Below, in pieces: positions 1 to 10,653 of a stretch of 64,000 bases of DNA (position 1 is the first letter of the stretch; every line of letters begins with the position of its first letter). The stretch is from Eretmocerus hayati (Eukaryota; Arthropoda; Insecta; Hymenoptera; Aphelinidae). The translations under genes were made by a program, and so were the position numbers. The DNA is taken from the NCBI GenBank assembly GCA_029851415.1, contig CM056741.1, positions 64,160,282 to 64,224,281 of the forward strand. Direction: 5' to 3'. Below the pieces are notes generated by a model. That model ran no database searches. It worked only from the letters and a program-made list of their open reading frames with translations, and was not told the origin of the DNA.

Positions 1-2213
1 ATAAAAAAGGCAAGAAAAAAATTCAAGACATGACCCTTTATCGTCGGTCTGTTTCGCGCGGAACTAACAACAAAAATCGTCTCACACATTCTTGCGACCT
101 AAGAATACCGCTTCATTCACCGTCGCAGTGAGCTGGTTAGTCGGAGGGTATGCAAACTGTGCACGCATCTCCATTCCATTGGCCTTACAGGGGAGCTTTG
201 ATGAGTTTCCAATAAGTAGAACTAAAAATTGACTGTCATTTTTACCGATCTCGATACACATCAGTTTAGAAAATGAAGGAGTAAAAATTATTACCAGTAT
301 GGAGTCCCAAACGATAAGAAGTGAAACTTGGCTATCATTACTTCATATTTCAAGAGAAACTTTGTAAACAACTCACTCAATTTTTGAAAAATATCTTTCG
401 GTCAATCTGACTCTGAATAAGCCATCAGTTATATGAGTTTTGCGATTCCATTTCCAAAACTGGTCATAAATGTATTCCTCAATAGTCAGTGTATGTTACG
501 AGATCAGATTTGGCCGCATTCGCAACACTATAGCCTACATACCGTCAGACCCGCGGAAACAAAATTGACTATTTGAAGCTTCGAAGTGAGTGGGTGAAAA
601 AATTATCACGGGCGCGGAACAAAACCTGAACAAAGGAGGATGCCGATTTGGTATGGGAAAATGGCCCATGCAAATCTATCGTGCAAATAGCCAGCATCCT
701 AGTTTCCATCCCCAGTTCCACCTGTCTGATTAAATACGTCTGTGACTACTGAATGCCATATTTCGCCTTCTCTATCGAGTCCATTCCTGGCGCTGATGAC
801 CTAACTCGCCCTAAGGCTCCACCTCATCGATGTCCACAAACTGTCACCAAGAAAGCGGAGAACTGATCATGCATTCGACGAGTGCAAACGAAAGAGTCAG
901 AATATCGATAGGGGTATTTTTCATAAGCGTCGCCCACTTTCTATCATTCTATGGGTCGACGCTGATTTCCCTCATCATCCGCAACACGAGATCGATATTG
1001 AACTGCCAAATGAGCTATCGTGCACCGCCCTAGGATCGTGCAATTCCTCAGGGTAGCATTTTTCATGTTCATAAATGTCTGTCTGACTATGTCCGACTGT
1101 TACTACTGAATATCGTATTTCACTCGTACCGCTCGCTCCAAAACCGGCGCTGAGTTCCGATTTGGTTTTAAACCCGTGGCTGAATGCAATCTACGAAATG
1201 ACTCGAAAAAATCTCAATCCCATCGCGCTAATCTGAATTATAAACATGAATAGCTGTAGAATCTTAGGGGTGGTTTCCGCGAAAAGTAATTCGAACTCGC
1301 ACGACAACTGTTCTCCTTGCAGCGCTGATAAACGCTCGCTCGGAGAAGGAGCAGCTCATCTCGACGAATCGATCGAGCCTCCAGTCGTTATCACAAGATC
1401 ATGCGTTAGTTAATTTTCAACGTAGTCGCATTGACTAGGGTCGTTCATCGGGGAAAACTACCCCGCACAAGCATTTCTTCGAATCCCAAAATATTCCTAG
1501 CAGTAGAATTCTTCAAGAAGGGCCCTTTGGCCTGCCTTACATGATTCGAAAAGAATTACAGGTTGCCACCCATGGGCCATTTTCCCACACAAATCAATTG
1601 GGAATTCGCGTTTCTCTCATCTCCTCGAAAGTCAATGACGCGAGAAGTAGGTTACTGTTGAATGAAAAATTGCTGTCGGAGCAAAATCTCCATTTGTGCG
1701 TGAGTATGTCAAAAAGGAACGAAACGAATGTCACTGGGCAAAAAATAGAGAAGGCATGCAAATAAAAACAAGCAAGATTCACGATTGCGTTTTGCATAAA
1801 CTTGCAGGACATTGGCACTTAATTCAGTCTTTTGAAAATGATGTCCTTGAATAAAAACTTAGGTGGTGGAAGTTGAGAAAATAGATTCTATTTCATCAAT
1901 AATTTTTGGAATTCGATAACAAACTAGCAAAATAAACCTGAGCATACTCATAAATATTCCGTCTTTAGCTAACTTCAAGTAGAGGTTCCAAAGTAATACT
2001 TTCATCTAGATCCAAATCTGAAATATCCGAAAACTATTTGAAAAAGAGTATCGTACTAACTAGAGAGTACCTATACACTTTAGAAAACAACACAATGCAG
2101 TTTTCCAAAAATCAGAATTTTGCTCATTCAGCTCATTGACAAGAAATTGTACCGTCAAACCAGGTTTACCGAAGTAATTTCGATTGATGTGAATTATTCT
2201 CCAACAATGGTCA
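1..2213. other. Non-coding stretch, no gene recognised
   Basis: Only short unconvincing frames. A degenerate direct repeat is visible (about 745-800 against 1095-1160, both containing a 'actactgaat' core and a 'ggcgctga' core). A short inverted match links about 645-670 with 1565-1592 ('gggaaaatggcccatg' and its complement). Nothing else recognised. This stretch is also where the last exon of the minus-strand receptor gene at 2304-3254 would be expected, and I could not find it. Confidence 0.5.
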
Positions 2214-3254
2214 TCAACCTTCATGTAATCTAAATGATACCGAAAAAGTTTCCGTGCCAGGGGTTAATTCAACTAGTGTCAATGCGAATAAAAGGGCTGT
2301 TACCTCCATGATAGTAGTCGTCACCAATCTCGTCAAGGAAATCAGTAGAAATGCGTAAAGGATGGCGAAGAGAGCCCAACTGATTTCTTTAAGAGCGAAT
2401 GAGCCATTTTTGCTTAGAGAAATAGTGAGAATGAAGTAATACCCTCCGATCACGAAAGAGTCGCAAATGTCGACCATGAAAAAGAGCATTGGCATTGAGA
2501 AAATATTTGATACTTCTTGTGACAAGCTGCAAATTAATGTGTACGATTTATACAAAAATAGTAGCCTATCTTGCTTCATCTGAGATTTTCGATGTTGAGT
2601 GACTTCAATATTCTTTCTCCGACTCGGCTCGTGAAGAATTTCGCGTAGATTGGAATTTATTATACCAAAGATTTGTCGTACTATCAAGAGCACAAAATAA
2701 TATTGAATAATTATAAGATTGATGATAAATATACATAAAGGCTGCCCGACATCGTAAGCTGCAAGTTCGATTTTGTGATCCAAAATTCTAATTATCACAA
2801 ATATCAATATTACAGTTACGTTTGCGGCTGCAGTTCTTTTAATGCTAGAAGATATTGAATCACTTTTCGAATTATATGTGTAGCCCACTAGCAATGACCT
2901 CCTCAACGCAAAAATGTTGTTCACTACTCGCACAATTTTTTTTTGGTAACATAAAACCGACAGAAGTATCGAAACACAATTAAAAACAGTGATAGCATCA
3001 CTCATTATGCAGACGGATGTTGCTCCAGCATTATGGATCTTTCGATATACGTTCTCATTCATAGATTTGATGCCAAAATAGTTTATGAGAATCATGAGTG
3101 GGATTAGTAAGTAGACAAAAACTGTGAAATATCTCGGTAATTTTAAATAACTCGGTTCACGTATTGTTATTTTATCAATCTTGAGTGGGATAAGACCGGT
3201 TTTTAAAATGTAAAAAGAATGCGATAAAGTTGGGTTCGATCTCATGGTTTTCAC
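2214..3254 (-). CDS. Insect gustatory receptor (7tm_7 type), main exon
   Basis: An open frame of 346 codons from the ATG at 3254. It is rich in long hydrophobic segments with few acidic residues, typical of the divergent seven-helix insect gustatory receptors, ligand-gated cation channels of sensory neuron membranes. Visible features are a short N terminus, a helix around residues 43-62 (FVYLLIPLMILINYFG), further helices near 80-100, 140-160 and 172-195, a basic intracellular loop (SRRKNIEVTQHRKSQMKQ), and helices 5 and 6 before RLVTTTIME. A donor (GAG|GTAACA) at 2304/2303, phase 0, sits where this family has a conserved intron before helix 7, so the coding exon is probably 2304-3254 (317 codons) and the rest of the frame is read-through. 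The final exon with the family's TYxxxxxQF ending was not found below it. Family call fairly secure; subtype and intactness are not. Confidence 0.7.
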   Translation of the reverse strand: MKTMRSNPTLSHSFYILKTGLIPLKIDKITIREPSYLKLPRYFTVFVYLLIPLMILINYFGIKSMNENVYRKIHNAGATSVCIMSDAITVFNCVSILLSVLCYQKKIVRVVNNIFALRRSLLVGYTYNSKSDSISSSIKRTAAANVTVILIFVIIRILDHKIELAAYDVGQPLCIFIINLIIIQYYFVLLIVRQIFGIINSNLREILHEPSRRKNIEVTQHRKSQMKQDRLLFLYKSYTLICSLSQEVSNIFSMPMLFFMVDICDSFVIGGYYFILTISLSKNGSFALKEISWALFAILYAFLLISLTRLVTTTIMEVTALLFALTLVELTPGTETFSVSFRLHEG

Positions 3255-4540
3255 TTTAAAACACTCAATACGAAACTTTTACGTGACTTTTGATAGCTTG
3301 TCAACCCAATGAGTTTTTGCGAGATGGTAAGCTAGTACACAACATGACGAGACTAAACTGCAGCGGAATTCTAGAGTCACTGTCCCATTATGTCAAATTA
3401 ACAAATCTCGAGGGGATAAATTGTAAAGAGAAGTATTGATGATGTTGATCTACATTTGTTCACACACCTTCACTTCGTACTTAAAATTTTATACCCTTAC
3501 GTAAAATGAAGTTACCACAATGAGTGGTATTTCGTCCCACAAAGAATATTATATCTATTCCAAATAACTTCCATTTCAATGTGTTTAGACCATGGATGGG
3601 GATTTGATTTCTCAGCAATAGTAGTATGTTACTTGTCGAGTGCTGGAAAACTTTTCTTCGTGTTTTCGCAGAAAGTTTTCCGCACGAAATGCGTGTCGTG
3701 TTTCACAGGCGCGGAGACGCTATGGAACAAACTTTTTCTGCGTAGGAAGCTGTGAAAGATTTTCTTTATACAAAGCGTAGACTTTTGGTCCACGTACTCG
3801 ACAAAGGTCGTGCTTAATCAGAAAAAAGAAGTTTCAATACAATGTATACATATGGATCGAAAGATTTTACTCTGTATGTAAATATACAATTCATTTGTAA
3901 GCCTTACGGCGCAAAGTTTATTATAGGAAAAAATTGGCGAAATTTCAGAAAAAAGTAACAAATCTGTATTCTTTGTTCGACCCAGCAGTTCACTAATCTA
4001 CAAAACGTTAAAGTTGGATGATTTTGAAGAAGAATTAGACAGACTATCATCTATCCTGCCGAGGACAGTTTGGTCGTTACGAAGTCGGGTGTATATTGAG
4101 AATTGATACGGCTGCTCGAGTTCTTACAAGTTTCCATGGGACACGGGCAAGAAATCGACAAGAGCAAACAATTAATTCATTAGCAAACAACTAATTTATT
4201 TCACAGTATTCAATCATCATGCTTGACAGACTAATCTACTACTTCACAACCACACTTTTACATAAAACATCAATTCAAATAAGTAGCCAAATAATCGTTT
4301 GAATTAGACTATATTATTTTAGCGCGACACGCGACACTGATATTAGATCCGTGCACAAGAAGTCACTAGTCAACTATGCTAGAAAAATATACTTTCGGTT
4401 TTCAGCATAGATGAAACACGAATTCGTCTTAGATTCAGGTCGTTACAGTGTTGTTGCTCCGAGACGAAGAATGACTGGAAAAAGGATGAAAATTGCAAAT
4501 ATTAAATTACATGAAAAATCCATTACTACTGAATTTATTT
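3255..4540. other. Intergenic, nothing recognised
   Basis: AT-rich sequence upstream of the gustatory receptor. I see no convincing coding frame, RNA gene or repeat. Confidence 0.4.
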
Positions 4541-4895
4541 TTCTGAGCGTGATCAGATAGCAAATACAGAATAATCATGGCTCTCAGAGATCTTGGTGGT
4601 TGCTATTTTCATCATTGATAAATTGTGCAAAGTGACCCTGATAATGCAAACAAGTTATTAGGAATTCAAATAATACACACATACGACTTCAAACGAACTT
4701 ATTCCACATTGAATTGACAATTTGTTCAACATTGCCCATGAATGAAACTTTCATTAAAAAAGTATAACTAAAAAGGACCCCGCCATAAATGATAGGATTT
4801 TGGGTTTCAGCTAATTTCGCTGAATCGGGGACCAAATGGTAGAGCTCGACGAGCTGATCAAAAGTCTCTATTATGGCGATGCGGTCACCGTGCAC
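4540..4895 (-). pseudogene. Unidentified gene remnant, copy 1 of a repeated segment
   Basis: Minus-strand peptide fragments: a frame at 4689-4895 (containing TFDQLVELYHLVPDSAKLAE) and, after an AG acceptor near 4656, a short stretch ending TTKISESHDYSVFAI and a stop. The second piece matches two further copies at about 7028-7110 and 7800-7865. The first piece is partly inside the inverted duplication of 4772-6775 and its 5' end runs into a transposon (4875-5255), so it cannot be an intact gene. The first fragment has a loosely odorant-receptor-like look, but this is only an impression. Confidence 0.3.
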
Positions 4896-6775
4896 GCTGA
4901 ACTTTGTTCACAGAACTCTCAAAATCTTTCCCATTATGGGCTAAACGACGAGTTATCCAGGCTTTATTATCATCTAACTTGGCCTGGATAACTCTTCGTT
5001 TGGCCCAAATCGGACTAGATTTTGAGAGTTTTGTGAACGAAAATGTATCAATTTGTAGGTTAGAAAGTACCCGCGGGCAAGTTATTCTCGTTTATTAGTG
5101 ATAGCCTTGTGATTGGTGACAAATAATGAGTTATCCACCACAATTCAGATGATAATACGTAATGGACAAATCGTCTCCAGCTTCGTTTCGTGAAAATTTT
5201 TTGATTTACATCCAAATAAGATATAATTTCCGGGTTGCACGGTGACCGCATCGCCTTATCGTTAAGCCTGGAAAATTCTCATTCGTGAGTTATTCGATGT
5301 AAAAGTTGTCAATTTTACCAAGTGAAAATAGGGTTATGGCATCGATCGAACAATAACATACGTTCGAACTCGCTCGGCAGTCGAGCTTTCCTTGGCATCG
5401 TGAATCTGATGAGGTTATATATGGGGTCATATGTGTTTGTCGCGCAATCCACCGTTTATCTCAAGAGACTCTTTGGCCGCTGCAACTTTTGCCGATCATT
5501 TCTTCAAACACAAAAGGGCGAAATGCGCAAGAAAATCTCATCAGCTCGGACAGTCTATATGGCATTAGTGATCCGAGTATGCAAGTGCGAATAACGCGTT
5601 TCGTGAGAAACCGTCAATATTTTGAAGTTTGAAATGCGACCTTGCCACGAGAAATAATTCGATGCTTCGCACCTTCTTGTCAGAAAAACTGACTTGTCCA
5701 TTCTCAACTTTCTTTCGAGCAAGGCGACCATCTTCTTGAGAATCAATCAACTTTATCTTGGGCCTTCCGCAAACTCAGATAGTATCAGGAAGATTCTTGT
5801 GACTTGCATTGATGAGAAGTTCATTTCCGTCCGATGCCTATAATATACACAAGCCGAAATCAATATGACGCAGAATTCAATCTGCACTGTGTAAAATATC
5901 AGCAAATTTAGAATACGAACTCCCTCCAAGGATCAATATACATATTTTTGGACTTCCGCAAAAGTTCCCTGCAATTTCGGGGGGGGGGGGGGTCTTGTGA
6001 TCTACAGCGATAAACAGTTTGGCTTCATTCGAAGCCAAGCCTTTTTTGAAGCTTGAGCTGAAGGCGACATGACGAAAAATTGAGTGGCCAATTGGAATAT
6101 AGAAAGTATATATCTAAAATAACATAAGCTTCTCATACAGACATTTTCTCAAATGTCTCTATGAGAAGCTTTCTGAGAATTCAGAGAGAATCACAGGAAA
6201 CCACGTAAACTGCGCTGATGAAAAGTCGCGGCTAATACGATTATTTTGCTCTCAATACACGGACGATATGCCTCCGCCTTTTCAAGTGGTGAGGGCGCAT
6301 TTCAAACTTCGAGAAATTAACGGTTTTTCACAAAACGCACTATCCGCACTTGCATACTCAGATTACTATACATGCCATAGGCCGGCCGAGCTGATGAGAT
6401 TTTTCCGCGCGTTTCGCCCTTTTGTGTTTAAAAAAATATTCGGCAAAAGTTGCAGCGGACAAAGATTCTCTTGAGATAATCGGTGGATCGCGCGACAAAC
6501 ACATATTCTTACCCCATCAGATTCACTATATGCCGGGGAAAACTCGACTGCTGAGCCAATTCGAACGTTTGTTATTGTTCGATCGATGCCATAACTCTAT
6601 TTTCACTTGGTAAAATTGACAACTTTTACATCGAATAACTCACGAATGAGAATTTTCCAGGCTTAACGATAATAGAGACTTTTGATCAGCTCGTCGAGCT
6701 CTACCATTTGGTCCCCGATTCAGCGAAATTAGCTGAAACCCAAAATCCTATCATTTATGGCGGGGTCCTTTGGCA
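4772..6775. repeat. Large inverted duplication, arms about 490 bp
   Basis: The left arm (4772-4874 continued by 5256-5640) is the reverse complement, with scattered mismatches, of the right arm (6285-6672 continued by 6673-6775). The loop is about 5641-6284 and carries a run of 14 G at 5979-5992. Matches run through the whole arm, for example 'acttttacatcgaataactc' at 6625-6644 against its complement near 5290. The arm ends inside a coding-looking segment (TFDQLVEL). It is either a foldback element that captured host sequence or an inverted duplication of host DNA. The left arm is interrupted by the element at 4875-5255. Confidence 0.8.
4875..5255. mobile_element. 381-bp non-autonomous TIR element with TTAT duplication
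   Basis: Perfect 20-bp terminal inverted repeats (GGCGATGCGGTCACCGTGCA and complement at 5236-5255). It is flanked by TTAT at 4871-4874 and 5256-5259. The other arm of the surrounding inverted duplication holds the uninterrupted site (single ATAA at 6669-6672), so the insertion and the 4-bp target duplication are directly visible. The interior has a second, central inverted repeat around 'gttatccaggctttattatc'. It has no coding capacity. A diverged relative lies at about 51405-51776. Superfamily unassigned: a 4-bp TTAT duplication does not identify one. Confidence 0.9.
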
Positions 6776-7027
6776 TGTTGATGTGTGACTTCACTCCAAT
6801 ACTGAGCTAAGAATTTGGGTGTATAATCTACCAATAAATGCTAGAAGCAACTCTTACCTGGATTTTTTTACACTAAAAAGTTTAATTGGTGAAGAATGCT
6901 GGTTCGACGAAAATCTCGACAACCTCGTGATCACTCGTTTCTCAAAAATCTGAAAATGAAACGATCAAAAATCAGCATCTAGTTGGAGTCAAGCTAAACT
7001 AATTCTAATGATTCCAAATGTATTCAG

Positions 7028-7260
7028 ATTAGCAAATACATATGATATAATCATAGCATTCATCGATCTTGGTGGTCAATAATGTCATCATGTTGATAGG
7101 ATCTGTTCGCAAGACAATATATGTTTTTACAGTCTGCCACCATTCCTCAAGGACCTGACTCCTATTTCCGCCTAAGATGAGGTTAATTTCTCGTTGCACG
7201 AGATTGTAGTCTTCTCTACCCTCCCTAAGTCCACTAGATGAACTATTGGAAATGTTCACA
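7028..7260 (-). pseudogene. Unidentified gene remnant, copy 2 of a repeated segment
   Basis: A frame of 76 codons ending LLTTKIDECYDYIICIC and a stop. The last 20 codons match copies 1 and 3 (TTKISES.DYSVFAI and TTKISECYDFKFSICYL). Upstream the frame reads NLVQREINLILGGNRSQV, and an LIQREI-like motif also occurs in the frame at 7999-8265. No known family recognised. It could be a terminal exon of a tandemly duplicated gene family, here without neighbouring exons that I can join. Confidence 0.25.
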
Positions 7261-7799
7261 AAATTTCATATCCAAAACTCATGACTGACTTTCCCCTTAC
7301 ATCATGTACTTCATGTATTCAATGCTATTTCGAGGAGAATCCAAAAAGTTGAAAGAAACAAAAAAATCTCCAATTCAATCCGTCAATCGTTACCACGAAT
7401 ATTCCCGATTAAAAGATAAACTGTTCCAAAAAACATTGGAAACAAAATCAGATTGAAATTTAAGACAAGCATCTGTATTACAAATATTACCCAAGTAGAG
7501 AAGGCAGTCATCCAAATAACTCAGGCTAGATCTTTAGTGAATTTTTTGCAAAAGCAATTGTCTGATTGGCCACAACGTTAGGCATACTTGAATATTTGTT
7601 CTAAACATTGTCTAAAATATAGTGTAAAAACATCTTCAAAGTACCTGAGTTACATGCTTTGTTGTGACACCTTACATTTGAGGGCTTCTCATTGCCTTCA
7701 TATCTCGTGTCTTTCGTTGAATCTCGTATCCTATCACGTAGTTTCCTGGAAATCAGTCAAGATCCTTCTTTATAGATATATATGGAGATTCCAACGCCA

Positions 7800-8265
7800 T
7801 GGAAACTTTTTATTTAATCAATCAGATAGCAAATACTGAATTTGAAATCATAGCACTCAGAGATCTTGGTGGTTAACAGTTTCATCATAAATCCAATCTT
7901 GTATTTAAATTGACAAACGATTCTTCAATTCACGTACCTAAATACTGCGTAGCAATTCATCAATCCCCAGATTCTGATTGAACATCTCATGCACTGTTTC
8001 AATTGCCCATTTCCAGTTTTAAACTGGTCTCACGAGTTCGGCACACACAACTATAGTAGAAAAAGTGAGTAATTGAGTGATACTTTGTTTCAACAATTTG
8101 GACCACTTCAAAAACACTGAGTGGTTCATGTGCATTCAAAGATACACGAACAATAGTGTCAAGACTTGTGTCAGGAATTTCTCTCTGGATCAGTTCAATA
8201 TAGCACTCCATGAACAGTATGAATAAACTTTCTAGTACTTTGAACATGTAACTCTGGATTTTCAA
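7800..8265 (-). pseudogene. Unidentified gene remnant, copy 3 of a repeated segment
   Basis: Two pieces: 7999-8265 (88 codons, containing YIELIQREIPDTSLDTIVRV) and, downstream, about 7808-7865 (MMKLLTTKISECYDF then a stop). Both resemble parts of copy 2. Order and strand are the same in copies 2 and 3, which suggests tandem duplication followed by decay. Function unknown. Confidence 0.25.
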
Positions 8266-8385
8266 TACAAAAAAAGTATCAATATGATAAGTGTAATCAT
8301 AACAAAGAATACAGTACTGAGAATTACTAGTTGAGCTCTCTCTGAACCTACCATTAAATAGATAGACAGGACTGGTACATCTACA

Positions 8386-10263
8386 TTAAAATTTAGTATT
8401 CTGCAAAGCAAAGTGAACATCATCAGTTGAGACATTCAACAATATTTTCTGGAGAATATCTCGTCTTGGATTATCACAGGTGAGAAGTCTGTAAGAAACA
8501 AGTCTTCCACAAATGGCAAGGACCTCTGAGGAGTTGGGCACTTCTTGACCTACAAATAATGATGTATGAAAGAGGATCATATCAACTTCACGATAGACAT
8601 GATTTTCTTACCTTCCATCAGACACATTGGTTTCATTTGATAGTACACATTCTTGAATATTACTTCTTCAACTCCAGTTCTATTAACTTCTACGCACACT
8701 GCCTGCAGAAACATTTTTTCAGCTTCTGAGCAGTGTCTAATAGCTTGAATTTTGGGACTGGCTATCATTTCATCTAGAGCCAGTTTCACATCCATCATTG
8801 AAACCAATTCCCGCTCATTTCTTTCAGCTACTTCGGTCGCTCGTCTGCAGATGTCGAGAGCCCTGCGAGCATCTCCAGACACTGCAGCCACTTTCCTAGA
8901 TAGGAGAAATATTTTTGTTGATCAATCCATCAAATGAAAATGCAATTCATTGTTTAACAAGCAACTACCTTGCAACCAATTCAACGCTTCCCCCACTAAA
9001 TGCGTCGTGTCCTTTGAGTCTAGAGATCACTATTTGCTCCAATTGCTTATGGTTGTATGGTGGAAAAGTCAGTCGGGTCAATCCCATGCGTGAGCTCACT
9101 TTCCCCATCAGAATTCTTTCAGGAAGGTCCATGGTGTTTGCAATCGTGACCACAACTAATTTAGCATTAGTTTTAGTAGGCCAGTCTAATAAATTATAAA
9201 CTACATCTTGGCGTTTATTACACAGAAGATCCAACTGTAATAAGAGAACACATTCATTGTGCTTAAATTAGGTTACAACAATAAATGAACCAGTTTAATG
9301 ACGAATATGTATCATTACCTCGTCAACAAGCATCAAGGTCATGCCTTGCTTGGCTGTTGGTTTGGAGAATCGTTTTTGAAGCAATCTAAGAGATTCTTCC
9401 CAAGACTTTGACTCTCCTTCAATCTGTTTCCATATCTGAACATATGATTGTTTGGGCTCAGATAATTTCATACCATTAATATCTACAAATTGGAATTCCT
9501 TCAACTCTCCTTTGGCTACTTGCTTCCTCAAGCAGCGAATGACTTCATTGACAGTGGCAGTTTTCCCAGTTCCAGGCACTCCACTTACATAGATACACCT
9601 TTTCAAAAAACGAACTCAAGATGAGTAATAATGTTGGAAACCAAATCAAGTGAATAAACATGCTTGGAAAACGAACTTACCCCCCACTTCCATCTGAAAG
9701 TCTGCCATGGAGAAACTTGTAAATTTCATTGAATTGTTCCTCTCTACAAGGCAAGGATTTGGGTACAGCACTGACGTGAAGTTTGGAACGAGCTTCTTGA
9801 AGTGGAGTGCTAGGCTTGGAAATATTGACAGTTCTGGTATGCATGGATGGAGTCAAGCATTTTATGCTTAGACGAGAGAAAGATTTGGATGGAGTTTCTG
9901 GTGGGTCATGGGAAGCATCGGTAGCTTTGGATGGTGTTTTAAGTGTGTTGTTTGACTTTGCTCTTCTTGGGTTGTTATAAATTTCGCTTTCACTGGAGAG
10001 GTCACCCGATGACTCCTCTTCATCTTCAGATGAACACTGATAACTATCTTCACTAACCTCTTCCTCTGAAAAACTTTCAGAATCAACCTTCAACTTCTTA
10101 CTAGCTGTACCTAAAAATAAGTGAATTGCAGATGATTTTGTTGAAATGAATGTAATATATGAAGTGGAGTTTTTGAATATAACCTTTAAATAAAATGTGA
10201 CTTACCATTCGATTGCTTCACATTTGAATTGAGTGTACAAGATCGTATTGGTCTGGGTGACAT
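8386..10263 (-). CDS. Orc1: Origin recognition complex subunit 1
   Basis: Largest ORC subunit, an AAA+ ATPase that loads MCM helicase at replication origins. Six exons join in phase: 10206-10263, 9681-10110, 9319-9598, 8969-9234, 8612-8895, 8386-8549; total 493 aa. Residues 1-162 are Ser/Glu-rich and look disordered, including an acidic stretch at about 28-55. Walker A is GVPGTGKT (169-176), Walker B LMLVDELDLL (about 251-260), sensor-1 region [11 protein letters not shown], sensor-2 helix [13 protein letters not shown] (352-364). A winged-helix C terminus ends with [13 protein letters not shown]. The core aligns easily with animal ORC1. Odd: animal ORC1 normally runs to 800-900 aa and starts with a BAH domain, which is absent here. 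The start ATG has a good context (AAACATG) and no splice acceptor directly before it. It is divergently neither paired nor overlapping; the BMP receptor gene lies upstream on the same strand. Confidence 0.95.
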
Positions 10264-10640
10264 GTTTCATAGGTAGGACGATCGATTGATGATGGTGAAT
10301 TACAAACAACTAAGAATTCACACAATTTTCCACGCCCGTAATGCACTAGTGCTTGCTTTTAACCACGTTCAACCACGTTGAACATTTGAAATTTCTGATG
10401 GTGGCCCGATCACCGGATGCCGGGCCCGTGTTAGAGCGGGAAACGGAAGTCTCTGATGTCGACTCGACTGGAGTCGAAACGAAACATCGATACTCGAAAT
10501 GAGAAAACTCACACAGCGCGAATACTCAACTTGGAATTCGGAAAACAACTAATCCTATCATCTTACATAAGAAGAATTGAGTCGGATTAGCAGTGACCGA
10601 TTAAAAAGTTGCATTGGGGAGATAGATAGATTCATAAATT
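10264..10640 (-). promoter_or_regulatory. Probable ORC1 upstream region
   Basis: Short gap between the ORC1 start codon and the likely 3' end of the upstream gene. It contains a relatively GC-rich patch (about 10390-10500: 'cgatcaccggatgccgggcc') that could be the core promoter. No E2F-type or TATA element could be called with confidence. Confidence 0.3.
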
Positions 10641-10647
10641 TTACAGT

Positions 10648-10653
10648 TTTATT
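10648..10653 (-). terminator. Candidate polyadenylation signal AATAAA
   Basis: TTTATT on the plus strand, AATAAA for the minus-strand receptor gene, just before the ORC1 upstream region. Position is sensible; use is not proven. Confidence 0.3.
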
